NCBI GenBank assembly: GCA_017430325.1
Contig: JAFRNE010000035.1
Coordinates: 1 to 64,000 of the forward strand
DNA length: 64,000 bases
Origin: Eubacterium sp.
Lineage (GTDB): Bacteria > Bacillota > Clostridia > Lachnospirales > Lachnospiraceae
Direction of reading: 5' to 3'
The notes under the pieces are model-generated. The model made no database searches, was not told the origin of the DNA, and saw only the letters and a list, made by a program, of their open reading frames with translations. Positions 9,379-19,183 of this stretch are shown here, piece by piece (the stretch's first letter is position 1; every line of letters starts with the position of its first letter). Made by a program: the position numbers and the translations under genes.

Positions 9379-10410
9379 ATGAACAAAAAAGTAGTAACAC
9401 CAATCTTAATCGCAGGCTTCGCCGTATGCCTTACGGGCTGCGGAGCAACCAAGAAAGAGCTTGCCGATCCTAAAAAGAGTCAATATGTCAAGTCTGTTCA
9501 TAGTCTTGCAACAGTAGAGAAGGGCGATATGAAATCGTCTTTTTCTCTTACCCTTAAGGGCGCCGATTATGAGAAGATCGATTATTCCGTAAATATATCT
9601 GATATTAATATTGGACTGGAAACTGGGGAACTGTCTTTTGACGGCTGCTTTGTAACACTTGGGCAGCACGTTGATAAGGGAGATCTCCTTCTTTCATATA
9701 CGGACAAGAAACTTGATAAGGAGATTAAGGGCTATACTGACAGCATCAGAGACAATGATGCACTGATCGAGCATTATGAGGAGCTTATGGATATCGATCC
9801 GAGCAAGGATTATAAAGAAGATATCGAAGCACTTGAGGATAAGAACGATGTTCTGTATCTCTACAAAGCTGAGGCTGAGAAGAAGAGAGATAATTACAGG
9901 ATATATGCAAAGGAAGAGGGAACCATATCCTATATTTACGATGATATGGTTGAAAATCAGGGACGCATCTGGGAAGCCGGAGAGAGATTCAATGTTATCT
10001 CTGAGTCGACAGGCAGCAGTATTTTCTCGACCTCTACTGAAGAGAATTATGAATTTAAGGTTGGGGATGTCTTCGAGGCAACCTCCAGCCTGAACAAATA
10101 CAGTTTAACCGTTACCGAAGTTGAGAAGGTTGGCGGTACTACCAAGATCACCTTTGCACCTACAGACGAGGATGTGTCAATACAGCCGGGGGCAACACTT
10201 ACACTTAAGATCAACAGACCTGTCATGAAGGATGTTGTCTATGTGAATGCCAAGGCTATCAAATACACCGAAGCTGAGGCGCCTTTCGTTTACACTATAG
10301 ACGAAGACGGCTTCAGACATGCGGTCCTTGTAGAACTTGGTGAAAGGATCGATAGTAATGTCATTATCCTTAGCGGATTGGATGGCGGTGAGGAGGTTTC
10401 AATAGACTGA
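9379..10410 (+). CDS. Lipoprotein adaptor of an ABC export system (HlyD-like)
   Basis: A 343-residue lipoprotein. The signal peptide ends in the lipobox LTGC (Cys22), so it should be lipid-anchored on the outer face of the membrane. The body has the layout of a periplasmic-adaptor-like protein: a first half-barrel segment, a short coiled coil (about residues 115-175), a lipoyl-like return strand, and a C-terminal barrel ending in GLDGGEEVSID, the usual last element of MacA/HlyD-type adaptors. I chose ATG 9379 because GAGTGA lies 8 bases upstream; GTG 9367 would add four residues. Its stop overlaps the next start (TGATG), so it is translationally coupled to a second, larger adaptor. Likely role: the extracytoplasmic partner of the permease at 12746. 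Confidence 0.78.
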   Translation: MNKKVVTPILIAGFAVCLTGCGATKKELADPKKSQYVKSVHSLATVEKGDMKSSFSLTLKGADYEKIDYSVNISDINIGLETGELSFDGCFVTLGQHVDKGDLLLSYTDKKLDKEIKGYTDSIRDNDALIEHYEELMDIDPSKDYKEDIEALEDKNDVLYLYKAEAEKKRDNYRIYAKEEGTISYIYDDMVENQGRIWEAGERFNVISESTGSSIFSTSTEENYEFKVGDVFEATSSLNKYSLTVTEVEKVGGTTKITFAPTDEDVSIQPGATLTLKINRPVMKDVVYVNAKAIKYTEAEAPFVYTIDEDGFRHAVLVELGERIDSNVIILSGLDGGEEVSID

Positions 10411-12746
10411 TGAAGAACTTCCTGAGAAAACCGGAAACTAAAAAAGCAGTATTTAAGCGTGCACTGCCATTATGCCTTGCACTTTCCATGAGCTTTTCTC
10501 TTGCCGGCTGCGGTAAGAAAAAAGATAAGGAGATAGTGCCTGAGCTTAAGGAAACAACGGTCACAAATGAGTCATATCGTCCGGTGACGAGAGGAAATGT
10601 TGGTGACTTTATTATCATGCCTGCAAGAGTTGTTCCACGCAGCTATGGACAGTTCTACAACAAGGCGCAGGATATAAGCGAGATATATTATGATATCGGC
10701 GATTATGTTGAGAAGGGCGATAAGGTTGCTTCCGCAGATACGACTGAAATAGACGAAACGATAAAAGAGTTTAACAGATCCATCAGTGATCTGGAGCGCG
10801 AGATCGAGCAGTATAAGAAGAGCTCGGACCTTACTCTTGAGTATCTCGAATATGAGAAGAAAGTCTGCCTTGATATGGGAGATACAGCCGGCGCAGAGGC
10901 AAAGGAAAAAGAGATAGAGACCGAGAAGGAAAACAGAAGCTACAGACTGACACAGTACGAAAAGTCTGAGGATAACTTCTATACTGAATTAAATCAGGCA
11001 AAAGAGGACAGGGAGAAGCTGGTTCTTTATGCTACCCACAGCGGCTACGTAACCTACAAGATGAATCTTGCAGACGGCAGTCACAGGGAGTCGTATGAGA
11101 ACGTGATCATGATCTCTGATTATGAAGACATATACGTCGAGGCTGAAACAGTAACCATCAATAAGTTTGGAAAATACCGTTCAGCAGCCAAGATGGAGGC
11201 TATGATCGACGGTAAGAAATACAAGGTTGAGGAGGATGTGTTCAGCACAGCCGCAAATAACTATGCTGTAAGCACGGAGAAATACCCTCGCGTCCGTTTT
11301 AAGATAGAGGGTGCTTCATACAAGCTGGGCGACGTCATTCCTATATTTATCTATATGTACTGCCATGAAGACGTTCTTATGGTGGGCAATGATTCCATAA
11401 GGAACGACGGCAATGACAAATACGTATTTGTTGCCGGAGAAGAAGATGAGATGGAGAAGAGAATGGTTGAGGTCGGCTATTCTGACAGTATTTACACCGA
11501 GATCATCTCAGGACTTGAAGAGGGTGAGAATGTTTACTACCTTTCAGATAGTCTGAAGCCTATCAAATATGAGGAGGTCACAGTTGGAAGATCCGATTAT
11601 GTGCAGTATGAGTATTCGGATTCGGCTGAAATGATCTCAACAAAATCTGATATCTACAGCATGCCTGTAAACGGCAAATTCCTTGATTACGAGGTTGCCG
11701 GAAATAAATTCGTTGAAAGTGATGTTATGCTTTTCCAGGCTAAGGCCAGTGTCAGTGATGCTGAGCTGCTTGATAAGAGGCAGAATATAGAGCAGACAAA
11801 GAAGCAGCATGAGAAGACTGTAGAGGAAGAGAATAAGCGCCTTGAGGAGCTGAATCAGGCATTGGAGAATGTCGGTAAGGAACCGGCTCCTGCAGCAACC
11901 GATACAGATGCTATACGTGACAGTCTCTACAAGAAGGAACGCCTTGAACTGGAGAAGGAGATGCTTCTTATCGAGATGGAAGAGGAGCAGGATTCCTACG
12001 ACAGCACGATAGATGCTCTGTATGAAGAATACAACAAGCTCAGCAACATAGCAGATAATGACGGTATTGTTTCTGTTTACTCAAAGAGAGAAGGAATAGT
12101 ACGTTTCTTCGATAATGACTACTACAGATACTATTATTACAGCAGCGGTGATACGCAGAAGGGTACGCCGCTTATGGCTATCGAATACGGCGATGCTGAT
12201 AAGCTCCTTGTTAAGACAGTCAGAAATACAGGCGGCAGCGACAACGAGGATTATACCAAGAGACATACAGTCGCAAGACCGGGAACAAAGCTTTATATTA
12301 CCGGCGGCGGTAAGGAACTGACCGGTGAATGTATAGGAAATATCGGTGATAATGCCGACAGTAAGGTTTATTATATCGAAGAACTGGACGGTCATATCTA
12401 TATCACCTCATGTCCGGAAACTATCTATCATGATATCGGTACAGGTTATTTTGCACGTATCGATAATGTGGATATGGCAGAGGCTGCTGAATTCGGTAAA
12501 GCAGTCAGCATAACCTTTGAGACAGTTTCCATGAAGAATGCGATCGTTATCCCTAAGGATTGCGTATATACCGAGAAGGCATCGGGCGGAACAGTTTACT
12601 ATGTCTGGGTTAAGGAAGGTAACGACCTTACAAAGCGTTTCATAGATTACGTTCCGGATTACTCATCAAATGACAGTGCGCTGATACTTGGCGGACTTTC
12701 TGAGGGTGAGGTTATAGTTAAAGAGGAAAAGGAGGCAGGGAAATAA
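10410..12746 (+). CDS. Large double-unit adaptor lipoprotein (HlyD-like)
   Basis: A 778-residue lipoprotein with lipobox LAGC (Cys34) after a Lys/Arg-rich leader. It looks like two adaptors in one chain. The first unit has a coiled coil near residues 125-205 and closes with ISGLEEGENVYYL near residue 370. The second unit has a Glu/Lys/Gln-rich coiled coil near residues 440-545, a barrel, and a closing GGLSEGEVIV near residue 765. Both units carry a lipoyl-like turn before the coil (DYVEKGDKV in the first). Coupled start with the upstream adaptor (TGATG) and downstream permease (TAATG) shows one operon. A tandem adaptor may span farther into the wall or pair with both halves of the permease; this is inference. 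Confidence 0.75.
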   Translation: MKNFLRKPETKKAVFKRALPLCLALSMSFSLAGCGKKKDKEIVPELKETTVTNESYRPVTRGNVGDFIIMPARVVPRSYGQFYNKAQDISEIYYDIGDYVEKGDKVASADTTEIDETIKEFNRSISDLEREIEQYKKSSDLTLEYLEYEKKVCLDMGDTAGAEAKEKEIETEKENRSYRLTQYEKSEDNFYTELNQAKEDREKLVLYATHSGYVTYKMNLADGSHRESYENVIMISDYEDIYVEAETVTINKFGKYRSAAKMEAMIDGKKYKVEEDVFSTAANNYAVSTEKYPRVRFKIEGASYKLGDVIPIFIYMYCHEDVLMVGNDSIRNDGNDKYVFVAGEEDEMEKRMVEVGYSDSIYTEIISGLEEGENVYYLSDSLKPIKYEEVTVGRSDYVQYEYSDSAEMISTKSDIYSMPVNGKFLDYEVAGNKFVESDVMLFQAKASVSDAELLDKRQNIEQTKKQHEKTVEEENKRLEELNQALENVGKEPAPAATDTDAIRDSLYKKERLELEKEMLLIEMEEEQDSYDSTIDALYEEYNKLSNIADNDGIVSVYSKREGIVRFFDNDYYRYYYYSSGDTQKGTPLMAIEYGDADKLLVKTVRNTGGSDNEDYTKRHTVARPGTKLYITGGGKELTGECIGNIGDNADSKVYYIEELDGHIYITSCPETIYHDIGTGYFARIDNVDMAEAAEFGKAVSITFETVSMKNAIVIPKDCVYTEKASGGTVYYVWVKEGNDLTKRFIDYVPDYSSNDSALILGGLSEGEVIVKEEKEAGK

Positions 12747-15565
12747 TGCTGAAGTTTATATTTCGAAAGCTCCTTTCCAATAAAGGCCTGAACCTGTGCC
12801 TTATAACAGGTACGATATTCTGGATAGCTGTATTTACAATGCTTCCTGTATTTTCAAACGGTTCGATCAATCAGGTGCTGACAACAGACTTTTCAGAATA
12901 TGCAAAGGATAATAATGAGTATCCGGCGGTTATCGACAGGACCAGTACGGTTTCGGCTGAGAAGGCCGGATCGGTTGCCGATATCATTAGTGCAATGACC
13001 GCAAGGGAGGATGAATGGCTTGATCAGCTGGAGCTCAGCGCAGTTGCAAGACAGAAGCTGCTCCGTTCGGAGATCGGTCTCGGAAGAACCTATTATGGCG
13101 GCAGGAATAAGAGAGTAGAGCTTTCTTATGTGCCTGACTTTGATAATGTTCTTGAGGTTGTGGATAACGGTGAACCTGCCTTTGATACAGGAAACGAAGC
13201 TTATCCGGTTTACATAAGTGAGTTTGCAATGGATACCCTTTCCTTTGTATCGGGAGAGGAAATATATTTTGACGATGTTATTGATGAAAACGGAGAGAAG
13301 CTCCATCTCAGGATCGCAGGAATCATAAGAGAGAAGGAAGGTTCTGAGCTTACATGGTATCACAGGCTGGCTGACTATAAGATAGCTGCCTTTACTGATG
13401 AGGAAAGCTTCAATGAGATAGTTCAGAGATTCGGTCTGGAAGAGATAATCATTGAGAACAGCGTAAGCATCGATTACCGTGATATCCGTTTTGACAATGC
13501 TGATGATGTTACGGCAGCAATCGAAGATATAGCCAAGAACGACAAGAAGGTAAGCTATAACTTCAAGGATATTTTAAATGATTACAAGCAGCAGAAGAGC
13601 TCTATCAGGGGCATCATGCTTGCAGCGGCACTTCCGCTTTTTGCATTGCTCATCACCTTCATCCTTATGGTTTCAAGCAGTATCACCGAGAATGAAAGAA
13701 GTGAGATGGCAGTACTTCGAAGCAGAGGTATCAAGAGACGCGAGATCATCATGCTGTATTTTGTCAGATCGTTTATCATCGCGCTTCTGGCACTTGTTCC
13801 GGGTATTGCTCTGGGCAGCCTCTTTGTATGGGTAGGAAAGCAGACAAACGGTTTCCTTATCTTTCAGGCAAAGGATGCCTCGGATTATTATCTGAATTCG
13901 GGCAGCATCATCATTTCCGTTATCGGTATGCTGACAGCGGTAATACTTATAACTCTTCCGGTTATCGGCCTGTCTAAGAAGACGATAATCGACAATAAGA
14001 ACGAATCAATGAGTTCGGCTAAGAAGCCGCTCTGGAAGAAAATATATCTGGACGTGATACTTACTCTGATATCACTTTATCTGCTCCATAATTACAAGGA
14101 GCAGAGCGGACTGTTATCTGAGAAGATGATGAACGGCGAGAGTATCGACCCGCTTATCATGCTGGGATCGTCTGTATTTATCATCGGTATCGGTCTGGTA
14201 CTCCTGAGGCTGATCGACCTTCTTGTAAGATTCATATTCTTACTGGGAAGAAAACACTGGGGCGCTGCATCCTTTGCAGGCTTCCTGCAGATCATCAGAA
14301 GCTCAGGACGTCAGGGGATCATAAGTGTATTTATGGTGCTGACCCTTGCGATGGGTATCTTCGATGCGAGCCTTGCAAGGACAGTCAACGAAAATAATGT
14401 TGAACGTATCAGATACGATGTGGGTTCTGATATAAGGATGACCGGCAACTGGGTAAGAAGGATGCGTTTCAATAAGGACGCTGAACCGGTTTACTACTAT
14501 GAAGAGCCGGATTATGCGGATTTCAGACAGCTTTATGATGACGGTGTACTTTCAAATATCACCAGAGTCATCTATGATGAAAGCGCTGAGGTTGAGACCA
14601 AGAACAATAAAAAGCTCAATGCTTCAATGATGGCCATAAATACCACTGAGTTCGGACGGACAGCTTCGCTGAAGTCAGGCCTTAACGACAGCCACTGGTA
14701 CAATGCGCTGAACTCCATCGCTGAGTCTGCAGAGGGCATTATCATATCTTCGAACCTGGCCGAGGAGCTGAAGCTCAAGGTTGGCGACAAGATCAAGATC
14801 AACAGATATGATATTGATGTAAATAAATCAATTACGGGAACCGTAAACGGAACCATCATGTATATCGTCGATGCATGGCCGGGCTTTGAGAAATACAGCT
14901 ATGTGAAGGACGAGGAAGGAAAGCTTACGCTTCATGAGAACTATCTTGTTGTCATGAACTATGCAAAGGCTGACAGCAGCTATCGTATAACAACCTACGA
15001 TATCTGGGGCAGACTTGCGGACGGCATCAGCGCCGAGGACTTTGAGTCGGAGATAGAGAAGAGAGAGATCGAGCTTACCAAGTATGAAATACTTCCGCAG
15101 ATGATCAGCGAGATGCGCGACTCTGCGATAATACAGATAACAAACGGACTTTTCAGTATACATTTCATTATTTCCATAATCATCTGTATTCTGGGATTCC
15201 TGATCTACTGGATAACAAATGTAAGAAAGCGTGCTCTGCAGTTCGGTATTTACCGCGCGATGGGTCTTCGTATGAAGGAGATAGTGAAGATGCTTGTTAT
15301 GGAGCATTTCTTCAGTTCCTTCCTTGCGATAGTCGCAGGTGCGGGGGCCGGTGTGCTTTCGTCAATGCTTTACGACAAGGTGATCGCCATCATCTATCTG
15401 CCGAAGAAGCATAATATACCGATCGATATAAGCATGCCGCTTTCGGACATCCTGAAGCCGGTGCTTATCATCACAGCGGCACTGTTTGTTGCATTTATCA
15501 TAATTAGCCGCATCATTAAGGGCCTGAAGATATCAGAAACTCTGAAGATGGGCGAGGATTCGTAG
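12746..15565 (+). CDS. FtsX/MacB-type ABC transporter permease
   Basis: A 939-residue membrane protein with the double FtsX-like layout: one N-terminal membrane helix, a large extracytoplasmic domain (about residues 45-290), three helices (about 295-425), a further pair of helices around 440-500, a second extracytoplasmic domain (about 540-800), and three closing helices. The conserved cytoplasmic loop of the family is seen twice, as VLRSRGIKRREI near residue 330 and IYRAMGLRMKEIV near residue 835. Such permeases transmit ATP-driven motion to outside partners and do not form a classical pore. Partners are the adaptors upstream and the ATPase two bases downstream. The substrate is unknown. Confidence 0.86.
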   Translation: MLKFIFRKLLSNKGLNLCLITGTIFWIAVFTMLPVFSNGSINQVLTTDFSEYAKDNNEYPAVIDRTSTVSAEKAGSVADIISAMTAREDEWLDQLELSAVARQKLLRSEIGLGRTYYGGRNKRVELSYVPDFDNVLEVVDNGEPAFDTGNEAYPVYISEFAMDTLSFVSGEEIYFDDVIDENGEKLHLRIAGIIREKEGSELTWYHRLADYKIAAFTDEESFNEIVQRFGLEEIIIENSVSIDYRDIRFDNADDVTAAIEDIAKNDKKVSYNFKDILNDYKQQKSSIRGIMLAAALPLFALLITFILMVSSSITENERSEMAVLRSRGIKRREIIMLYFVRSFIIALLALVPGIALGSLFVWVGKQTNGFLIFQAKDASDYYLNSGSIIISVIGMLTAVILITLPVIGLSKKTIIDNKNESMSSAKKPLWKKIYLDVILTLISLYLLHNYKEQSGLLSEKMMNGESIDPLIMLGSSVFIIGIGLVLLRLIDLLVRFIFLLGRKHWGAASFAGFLQIIRSSGRQGIISVFMVLTLAMGIFDASLARTVNENNVERIRYDVGSDIRMTGNWVRRMRFNKDAEPVYYYEEPDYADFRQLYDDGVLSNITRVIYDESAEVETKNNKKLNASMMAINTTEFGRTASLKSGLNDSHWYNALNSIAESAEGIIISSNLAEELKLKVGDKIKINRYDIDVNKSITGTVNGTIMYIVDAWPGFEKYSYVKDEEGKLTLHENYLVVMNYAKADSSYRITTYDIWGRLADGISAEDFESEIEKREIELTKYEILPQMISEMRDSAIIQITNGLFSIHFIISIIICILGFLIYWITNVRKRALQFGIYRAMGLRMKEIVKMLVMEHFFSSFLAIVAGAGAGVLSSMLYDKVIAIIYLPKKHNIPIDISMPLSDILKPVLIITAALFVAFIIISRIIKGLKISETLKMGEDS

Positions 15566-15566
15566 T

Positions 15567-16238
15567 ATGGAAAGTATCATCACAGGAAAAAATATTTATA
15601 AATACTTCTTTAAGGGGCAGCCGCAGGAGTTTGCTGCCCTTAAGGGCGTGAACATAGAAATACCGAAGGGCGCGCTGACCATCATCAAGGGTCGAAGCGG
15701 AAGCGGCAAGACAACACTTCTGAATATGCTGAGTGCTCTTGACAATCCGGATGAGGGCGAGATCGTGCTTGGCGGAGACACTATAACGTCAATGACTGAC
15801 AGCGAAAGAGATATGGTCAGAAGAAAGAAGATCGGTTTCGTATTTCAGTCGGTGGCACTGCTTCCGGTCATGAGTGCCTACGAAAATATTGATTTCGGAC
15901 TCAGGATCGCAGGAGTTAAGAAGGATAGAGATGCCAGAATTATGGAAGTTCTCGGACTTGTAGGACTTGCAGAGCGTGCAAAGCATATGCCGACCGAGCT
16001 TTCCGGAGGTGAGAAGCAGAGAATTGCCATCGCAAGAGCCATTGCTGCAAAACCGCTTATCATATTTGCAGATGAGCCTACAGGAGCGCTCGACACTGCA
16101 ACCGGTATCCGTATCGTTACTCTCTTCAAGAACATCATCGAGAAGGAAGGCATAACAATCGTTATGACCACACACGATCCGGGCCTTATGCAGATGGGTG
16201 ACGTGACGTATGAAATGAGCGATGGAGTTATCAGTTGA
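15567..16238 (+). CDS. ABC transporter ATPase (MacB/LolD type)
   Basis: A 223-residue stand-alone nucleotide-binding domain. Walker A is GRSGSGKTT (residues 42-50), the Q-loop lies in GFVFQSVALLP, the signature is LSGGEKQRIAIARA near residue 146, Walker B is IIFADEPTGALD near residue 165, and the switch His is in TTHD. The ADEPTGALD form is typical of MacB/LolD/FtsE-like ATPases that drive FtsX-type permeases. It begins one base after the permease stop, with GAGGA as ribosome site in the permease tail, so it is the dedicated ATPase of this exporter. A second ATPase gene lies about 120 bases downstream. Confidence 0.93.
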   Translation: MESIITGKNIYKYFFKGQPQEFAALKGVNIEIPKGALTIIKGRSGSGKTTLLNMLSALDNPDEGEIVLGGDTITSMTDSERDMVRRKKIGFVFQSVALLPVMSAYENIDFGLRIAGVKKDRDARIMEVLGLVGLAERAKHMPTELSGGEKQRIAIARAIAAKPLIIFADEPTGALDTATGIRIVTLFKNIIEKEGITIVMTTHDPGLMQMGDVTYEMSDGVIS

Positions 16239-16265
16239 CTTACACTATATATGTTTAGGACTTAC

Positions 16266-16332
16266 GAATGAAACAAATATGCCTCTCCAGTTGTAACAAA
16301 ATACGCCTTCAGAGGCATATATGTATTCATTC
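16266..16332. repeat. Inverted repeat between the two ATPase genes
   Basis: An interrupted palindrome: ATATGCCTCT (16277-16286) pairs perfectly with AGAGGCATAT (16311-16320) across a 24-base loop, and outer arms GAATGA and TCATTC continue the fold. No T tract follows, so it is not a plain terminator. It could be an RNA-processing or stability element separating the two ATPase messages. Confidence 0.55.
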
Positions 16333-16356
16333 TGTTATCGAAAAGGATAAAAACCA

Positions 16357-17454
16357 ATGATTGGAAGAAAGAAAAAGAAGAATATAGATGACGTAATTGA
16401 TACGCCTTTTGAGGAGAACGAGAGCGGTCTGGCAGATGTGGACGACGAAGCGGCAGGCATCGAAGTAGAGGCTGCAGTAAGCAGTGAAGATGTACCGGCA
16501 GACGGAGAAGTCACAGAGGCTGCAGAGGGCGAAGAGAACGCTGAGCCGCCTCTTATCGAGTGCGACGGACTGGTTAAACTCTATAAGACCGATGAGGTTG
16601 AGGTATTTGCGCTTCAGGGTCTTGATCTCGTTATAAATAAGGGCGAGCTGATGGCTGTTATCGGTAAATCGGGCAGTGGTAAGTCGACACTTCTGAATAT
16701 AATCGGAGCTCTTGAGCATCCTTCGGCAGGCCGAATACTCATAAAGGGTAAGGACATAAGCAAGATGTCCGAGAATGAGCTTGTTGAACTGAGACGTCAT
16801 ACCATAGGATTTGTGTGGCAGAGAGCATCACAGAATCTCTTCCCATACATGACTGCCAGGGAAAATATAGAAGCACAGCTGTATTTTGAAAAATCAACTG
16901 CTGCGGAGAGAAGAGAGAAGGCTATGAAGCTTCTTGAAGAGGTTGGACTTGCGGATAAGGCGGATTCATATCCGTACCAGATGTCCGGAGGTGAGCAGCA
17001 GCGAGTTGCCATCGCAGTTTCGCTTGTTAAGGATCCGGAAATACTTCTTGCGGATGAACCGACGGGTGCGGTTGACTCGAAGACCTCTGACAGGATACAG
17101 GCGCTTTTCAGGCGCATTAACGAGGAGAGAGGCATAACTGTGATCATAGTTACTCATGATATAAGCCTTGCAAATAAGGTTAACCGAGTAGTAATGATCT
17201 CGGATGGTAAGGTCAGTACCGAGAAGGTCATCAAGGAACAGTACAGAAGACAGATAGATGAGATAGGTGAGGAAGGCGGTTTTGCCGAGGATACACATGA
17301 GGAGTTCACGGTTCTTGATAAGGCCGGAAGACTTAAGCTGACAGATGAGATGAGAGCAGACGCCGGAATCAAAGGAAACCGTGTAAGACTGTCTGTTGAA
17401 GATGGAAAGATCGTCATCAGCAGCATAGACGATAATGAAAAAACTGCTGATTGA
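16357..17454 (+). CDS. ABC transporter ATPase with acidic N-terminal extension
   Basis: A 365-residue ATPase. About 65 acidic residues rich in Glu, Asp and Ala precede a complete MacB/LolD-type nucleotide-binding domain: Walker A GKSGSGKST near residue 104, Q-loop WQRASQNLFP, signature MSGGEQQRVAIAVSL near residue 209, Walker B ILLADEPTGAVD near residue 229, and switch His in VTHD. About 75 residues follow the domain, including a segment with GRLKLTDEMR. This resembles ATPases that pair with peptide-export permeases of the FtsX class. It differs clearly from the 223-residue ATPase upstream, so it is not a simple tandem copy. Whether both serve the one permease here is unknown. A good promoter for the next gene overlaps its 3' end. 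Confidence 0.88.
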   Translation: MIGRKKKKNIDDVIDTPFEENESGLADVDDEAAGIEVEAAVSSEDVPADGEVTEAAEGEENAEPPLIECDGLVKLYKTDEVEVFALQGLDLVINKGELMAVIGKSGSGKSTLLNIIGALEHPSAGRILIKGKDISKMSENELVELRRHTIGFVWQRASQNLFPYMTARENIEAQLYFEKSTAAERREKAMKLLEEVGLADKADSYPYQMSGGEQQRVAIAVSLVKDPEILLADEPTGAVDSKTSDRIQALFRRINEERGITVIIVTHDISLANKVNRVVMISDGKVSTEKVIKEQYRRQIDEIGEEGGFAEDTHEEFTVLDKAGRLKLTDEMRADAGIKGNRVRLSVEDGKIVISSIDDNEKTAD

Positions 17455-17479
17455 AAATGTATTTTCACTGTAGTATAAT
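17451..17479 (+). promoter_or_regulatory. Promoter of the acidic membrane protein gene
   Basis: TTGAAA (17451-17456) and TATAAT (17474-17479) with a 17-base spacer, overlapping the stop codon of the upstream ATPase gene. A start near 17486 leaves a leader of about 35 bases with an AAGGGAAGG ribosome site. Confidence 0.7.
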
Positions 17480-17520
17480 TAATTAGCTATATAATCAGTG
17501 AAAGGGAAGGTATTTTTCTG

Positions 17521-19095
17521 ATGCTTTTGATGAGTGACATTACGAAGATTACTGTTATTTTTGCAGCTATACTTGCCGTGCTGATGCTTGTGCTTATCAT
17601 CGTGACAGTCAAAGTGCTTAAGAGTGGTAAGGATACTGAAGATGAGGATAAGGAAGATGTTCAGGATACAGTAAAAAAAGCCTTGTCCGACGATGATAAT
17701 GATGAACAGTATGATGATGACGAGGATGATGAACCTGTGGTAGAAGCTGAGGAAGCGGAGGCTGAAGAATATGAGGGAACAGCTGAAGCCGAAGAGGGTT
17801 ACGAGGATACATCAGCTGATGACCAGTATGATGATGAGGATGAAGATCCGAACAGCGAGCCGACGGATGATATTTCAGAGATACAGGCGAAGCTGCACAA
17901 GGTTGCTCCGGAGTATACCACCGAAGAAACAGTCAGCATGGACGCTATCGTTGATGAAGTAAACGACAGGGAAGCACTTATAGATTCAGAGTTTGCGGAC
18001 AGCGCATTTGCACCTCAGAGTGTTGCGGATAAGCTTGCAGCAACAGTTGCAAAGGCTGACCTTGAGAAGAAGGCAGAATACGAGGCACGCAGAGCTAAGT
18101 TTAAAGCTGATAAGGCAGCTGCAGAGGGAGCAGTGCTTAAGACAGCAGCACCGGCTGCTGATGATGTGATACTTCCGAAGGCAGAGACAGAAGATGCAGA
18201 TATCATGGCGGCAGCTACACAGAGGATTCAGGAGATAAATGATGAGACTGTGAACAATGCTGTAGGCGAGGCTCTAAATGAGACAGCGCCGATTGAGGAA
18301 GCTGATGACGTACAGGATCCATATGAAGCTGAGATCCCGGCAGAAGAAGACAGTGCCTTTGCGGACAGCGCTTTTGGCGACAGTGCATTTGGTGTTCAGA
18401 CAGAGATGGTTGAGGAGCGTATACATCCACTTCCTGAAACCAGCCAGACTATACCGGTCAATCCGGTAAATGCAGTGAATATAGCAACAGTCAATTCGGT
18501 TGATACCATAAATACGACAAATGAGTCGGCAGGCATCAGCGATATGAATCAGGTTAGGGATTTCCTTGAGGAGAATCCTGTACCTAAGAAAAAGAAGAGA
18601 AAGATCAAGAAAAAGGAGCAGGAGTTTATTAAGAAGTTCGGTGATCTTGAACCGCATTTCAAGAACGGAAGCTGCTACTGGTATAACAATCAGGATATTG
18701 AGAATCTGACCAAGAAGGAAGATATGTATTTCTACTGTCATTACTTCGATCAGCCGGAAGATGCGGTTATGCCGCTTATCGTTGAAATGTATGACTGTGC
18801 ATTTGTAAGAACTGAAGAGATTCAGTATATCGCATATGGCGTACGTTTCAAATCGATGAATTTCCGCCAGATCATCAATACCAAGGAACATATTGATTTT
18901 GATATTACAACTGCTACAAAGAGTCCTACGGAAGAGGACAGGCTGCTTATTTACGAGAAGTGGCGCGGTTATGTTGATAAGTTCATGGAGATTATAGTAT
19001 TCAACGCTCCTGACCAGGTACGTGAGGAGATTATCGAGAAGATGTATGAATACGGCAGAAACGACGTGGATGACCTTATGGTCTCCCCGGAATGA
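17521..19095 (+). CDS. Acidic single-pass membrane protein, unknown function
   Basis: A 524-residue protein I do not recognise. One membrane helix (about residues 10-33) is followed by a long, strongly acidic and probably disordered region (to about residue 350). Within it are an Ala/Lys-rich helical stretch (about 160-205) and a repeated word: DSEFADSAFA near residue 155 and DSAFADSAFGDSAFG near residue 280. A basic patch (PKKKKRKIKKKEQEF, near residue 353) introduces a compact C-terminal domain of about 160 residues with many aromatics (GSCYWYNNQD, MYFYCHYFDQ). That domain is probably the functional part and faces the cytoplasm if the N-terminus is outside. ATG at 17521 or 17530 could be used. 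It has its own promoter and a strong hairpin at its end. Confidence 0.7.
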   Translation: MLLMSDITKITVIFAAILAVLMLVLIIVTVKVLKSGKDTEDEDKEDVQDTVKKALSDDDNDEQYDDDEDDEPVVEAEEAEAEEYEGTAEAEEGYEDTSADDQYDDEDEDPNSEPTDDISEIQAKLHKVAPEYTTEETVSMDAIVDEVNDREALIDSEFADSAFAPQSVADKLAATVAKADLEKKAEYEARRAKFKADKAAAEGAVLKTAAPAADDVILPKAETEDADIMAAATQRIQEINDETVNNAVGEALNETAPIEEADDVQDPYEAEIPAEEDSAFADSAFGDSAFGVQTEMVEERIHPLPETSQTIPVNPVNAVNIATVNSVDTINTTNESAGISDMNQVRDFLEENPVPKKKKRKIKKKEQEFIKKFGDLEPHFKNGSCYWYNNQDIENLTKKEDMYFYCHYFDQPEDAVMPLIVEMYDCAFVRTEEIQYIAYGVRFKSMNFRQIINTKEHIDFDITTATKSPTEEDRLLIYEKWRGYVDKFMEIIVFNAPDQVREEIIEKMYEYGRNDVDDLMVSPE

Positions 19096-19116
19096 AGCCA
19101 TAATAACAAGCCATGC

Positions 19117-19180
19117 AACACAAAAATCAAAAGAGAGGCTGAATGCTTGCATTCAAAGCCTCTCTTTTGATTTTTGTGTT
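19117..19180 (+). terminator. Long hairpin after the acidic membrane protein gene
   Basis: A 23-bp perfect outer stem (19117-19139 with 19158-19180) plus an inner TGAATG/CATTCA stem with a CTTG loop and a two-base bulge. The 3' arm itself is T-rich (CTCTTTTGATTTTTGTG). It likely terminates the upstream message and also begins a longer block of palindromes. Confidence 0.75.
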
Positions 19181-19183
19181 ATA

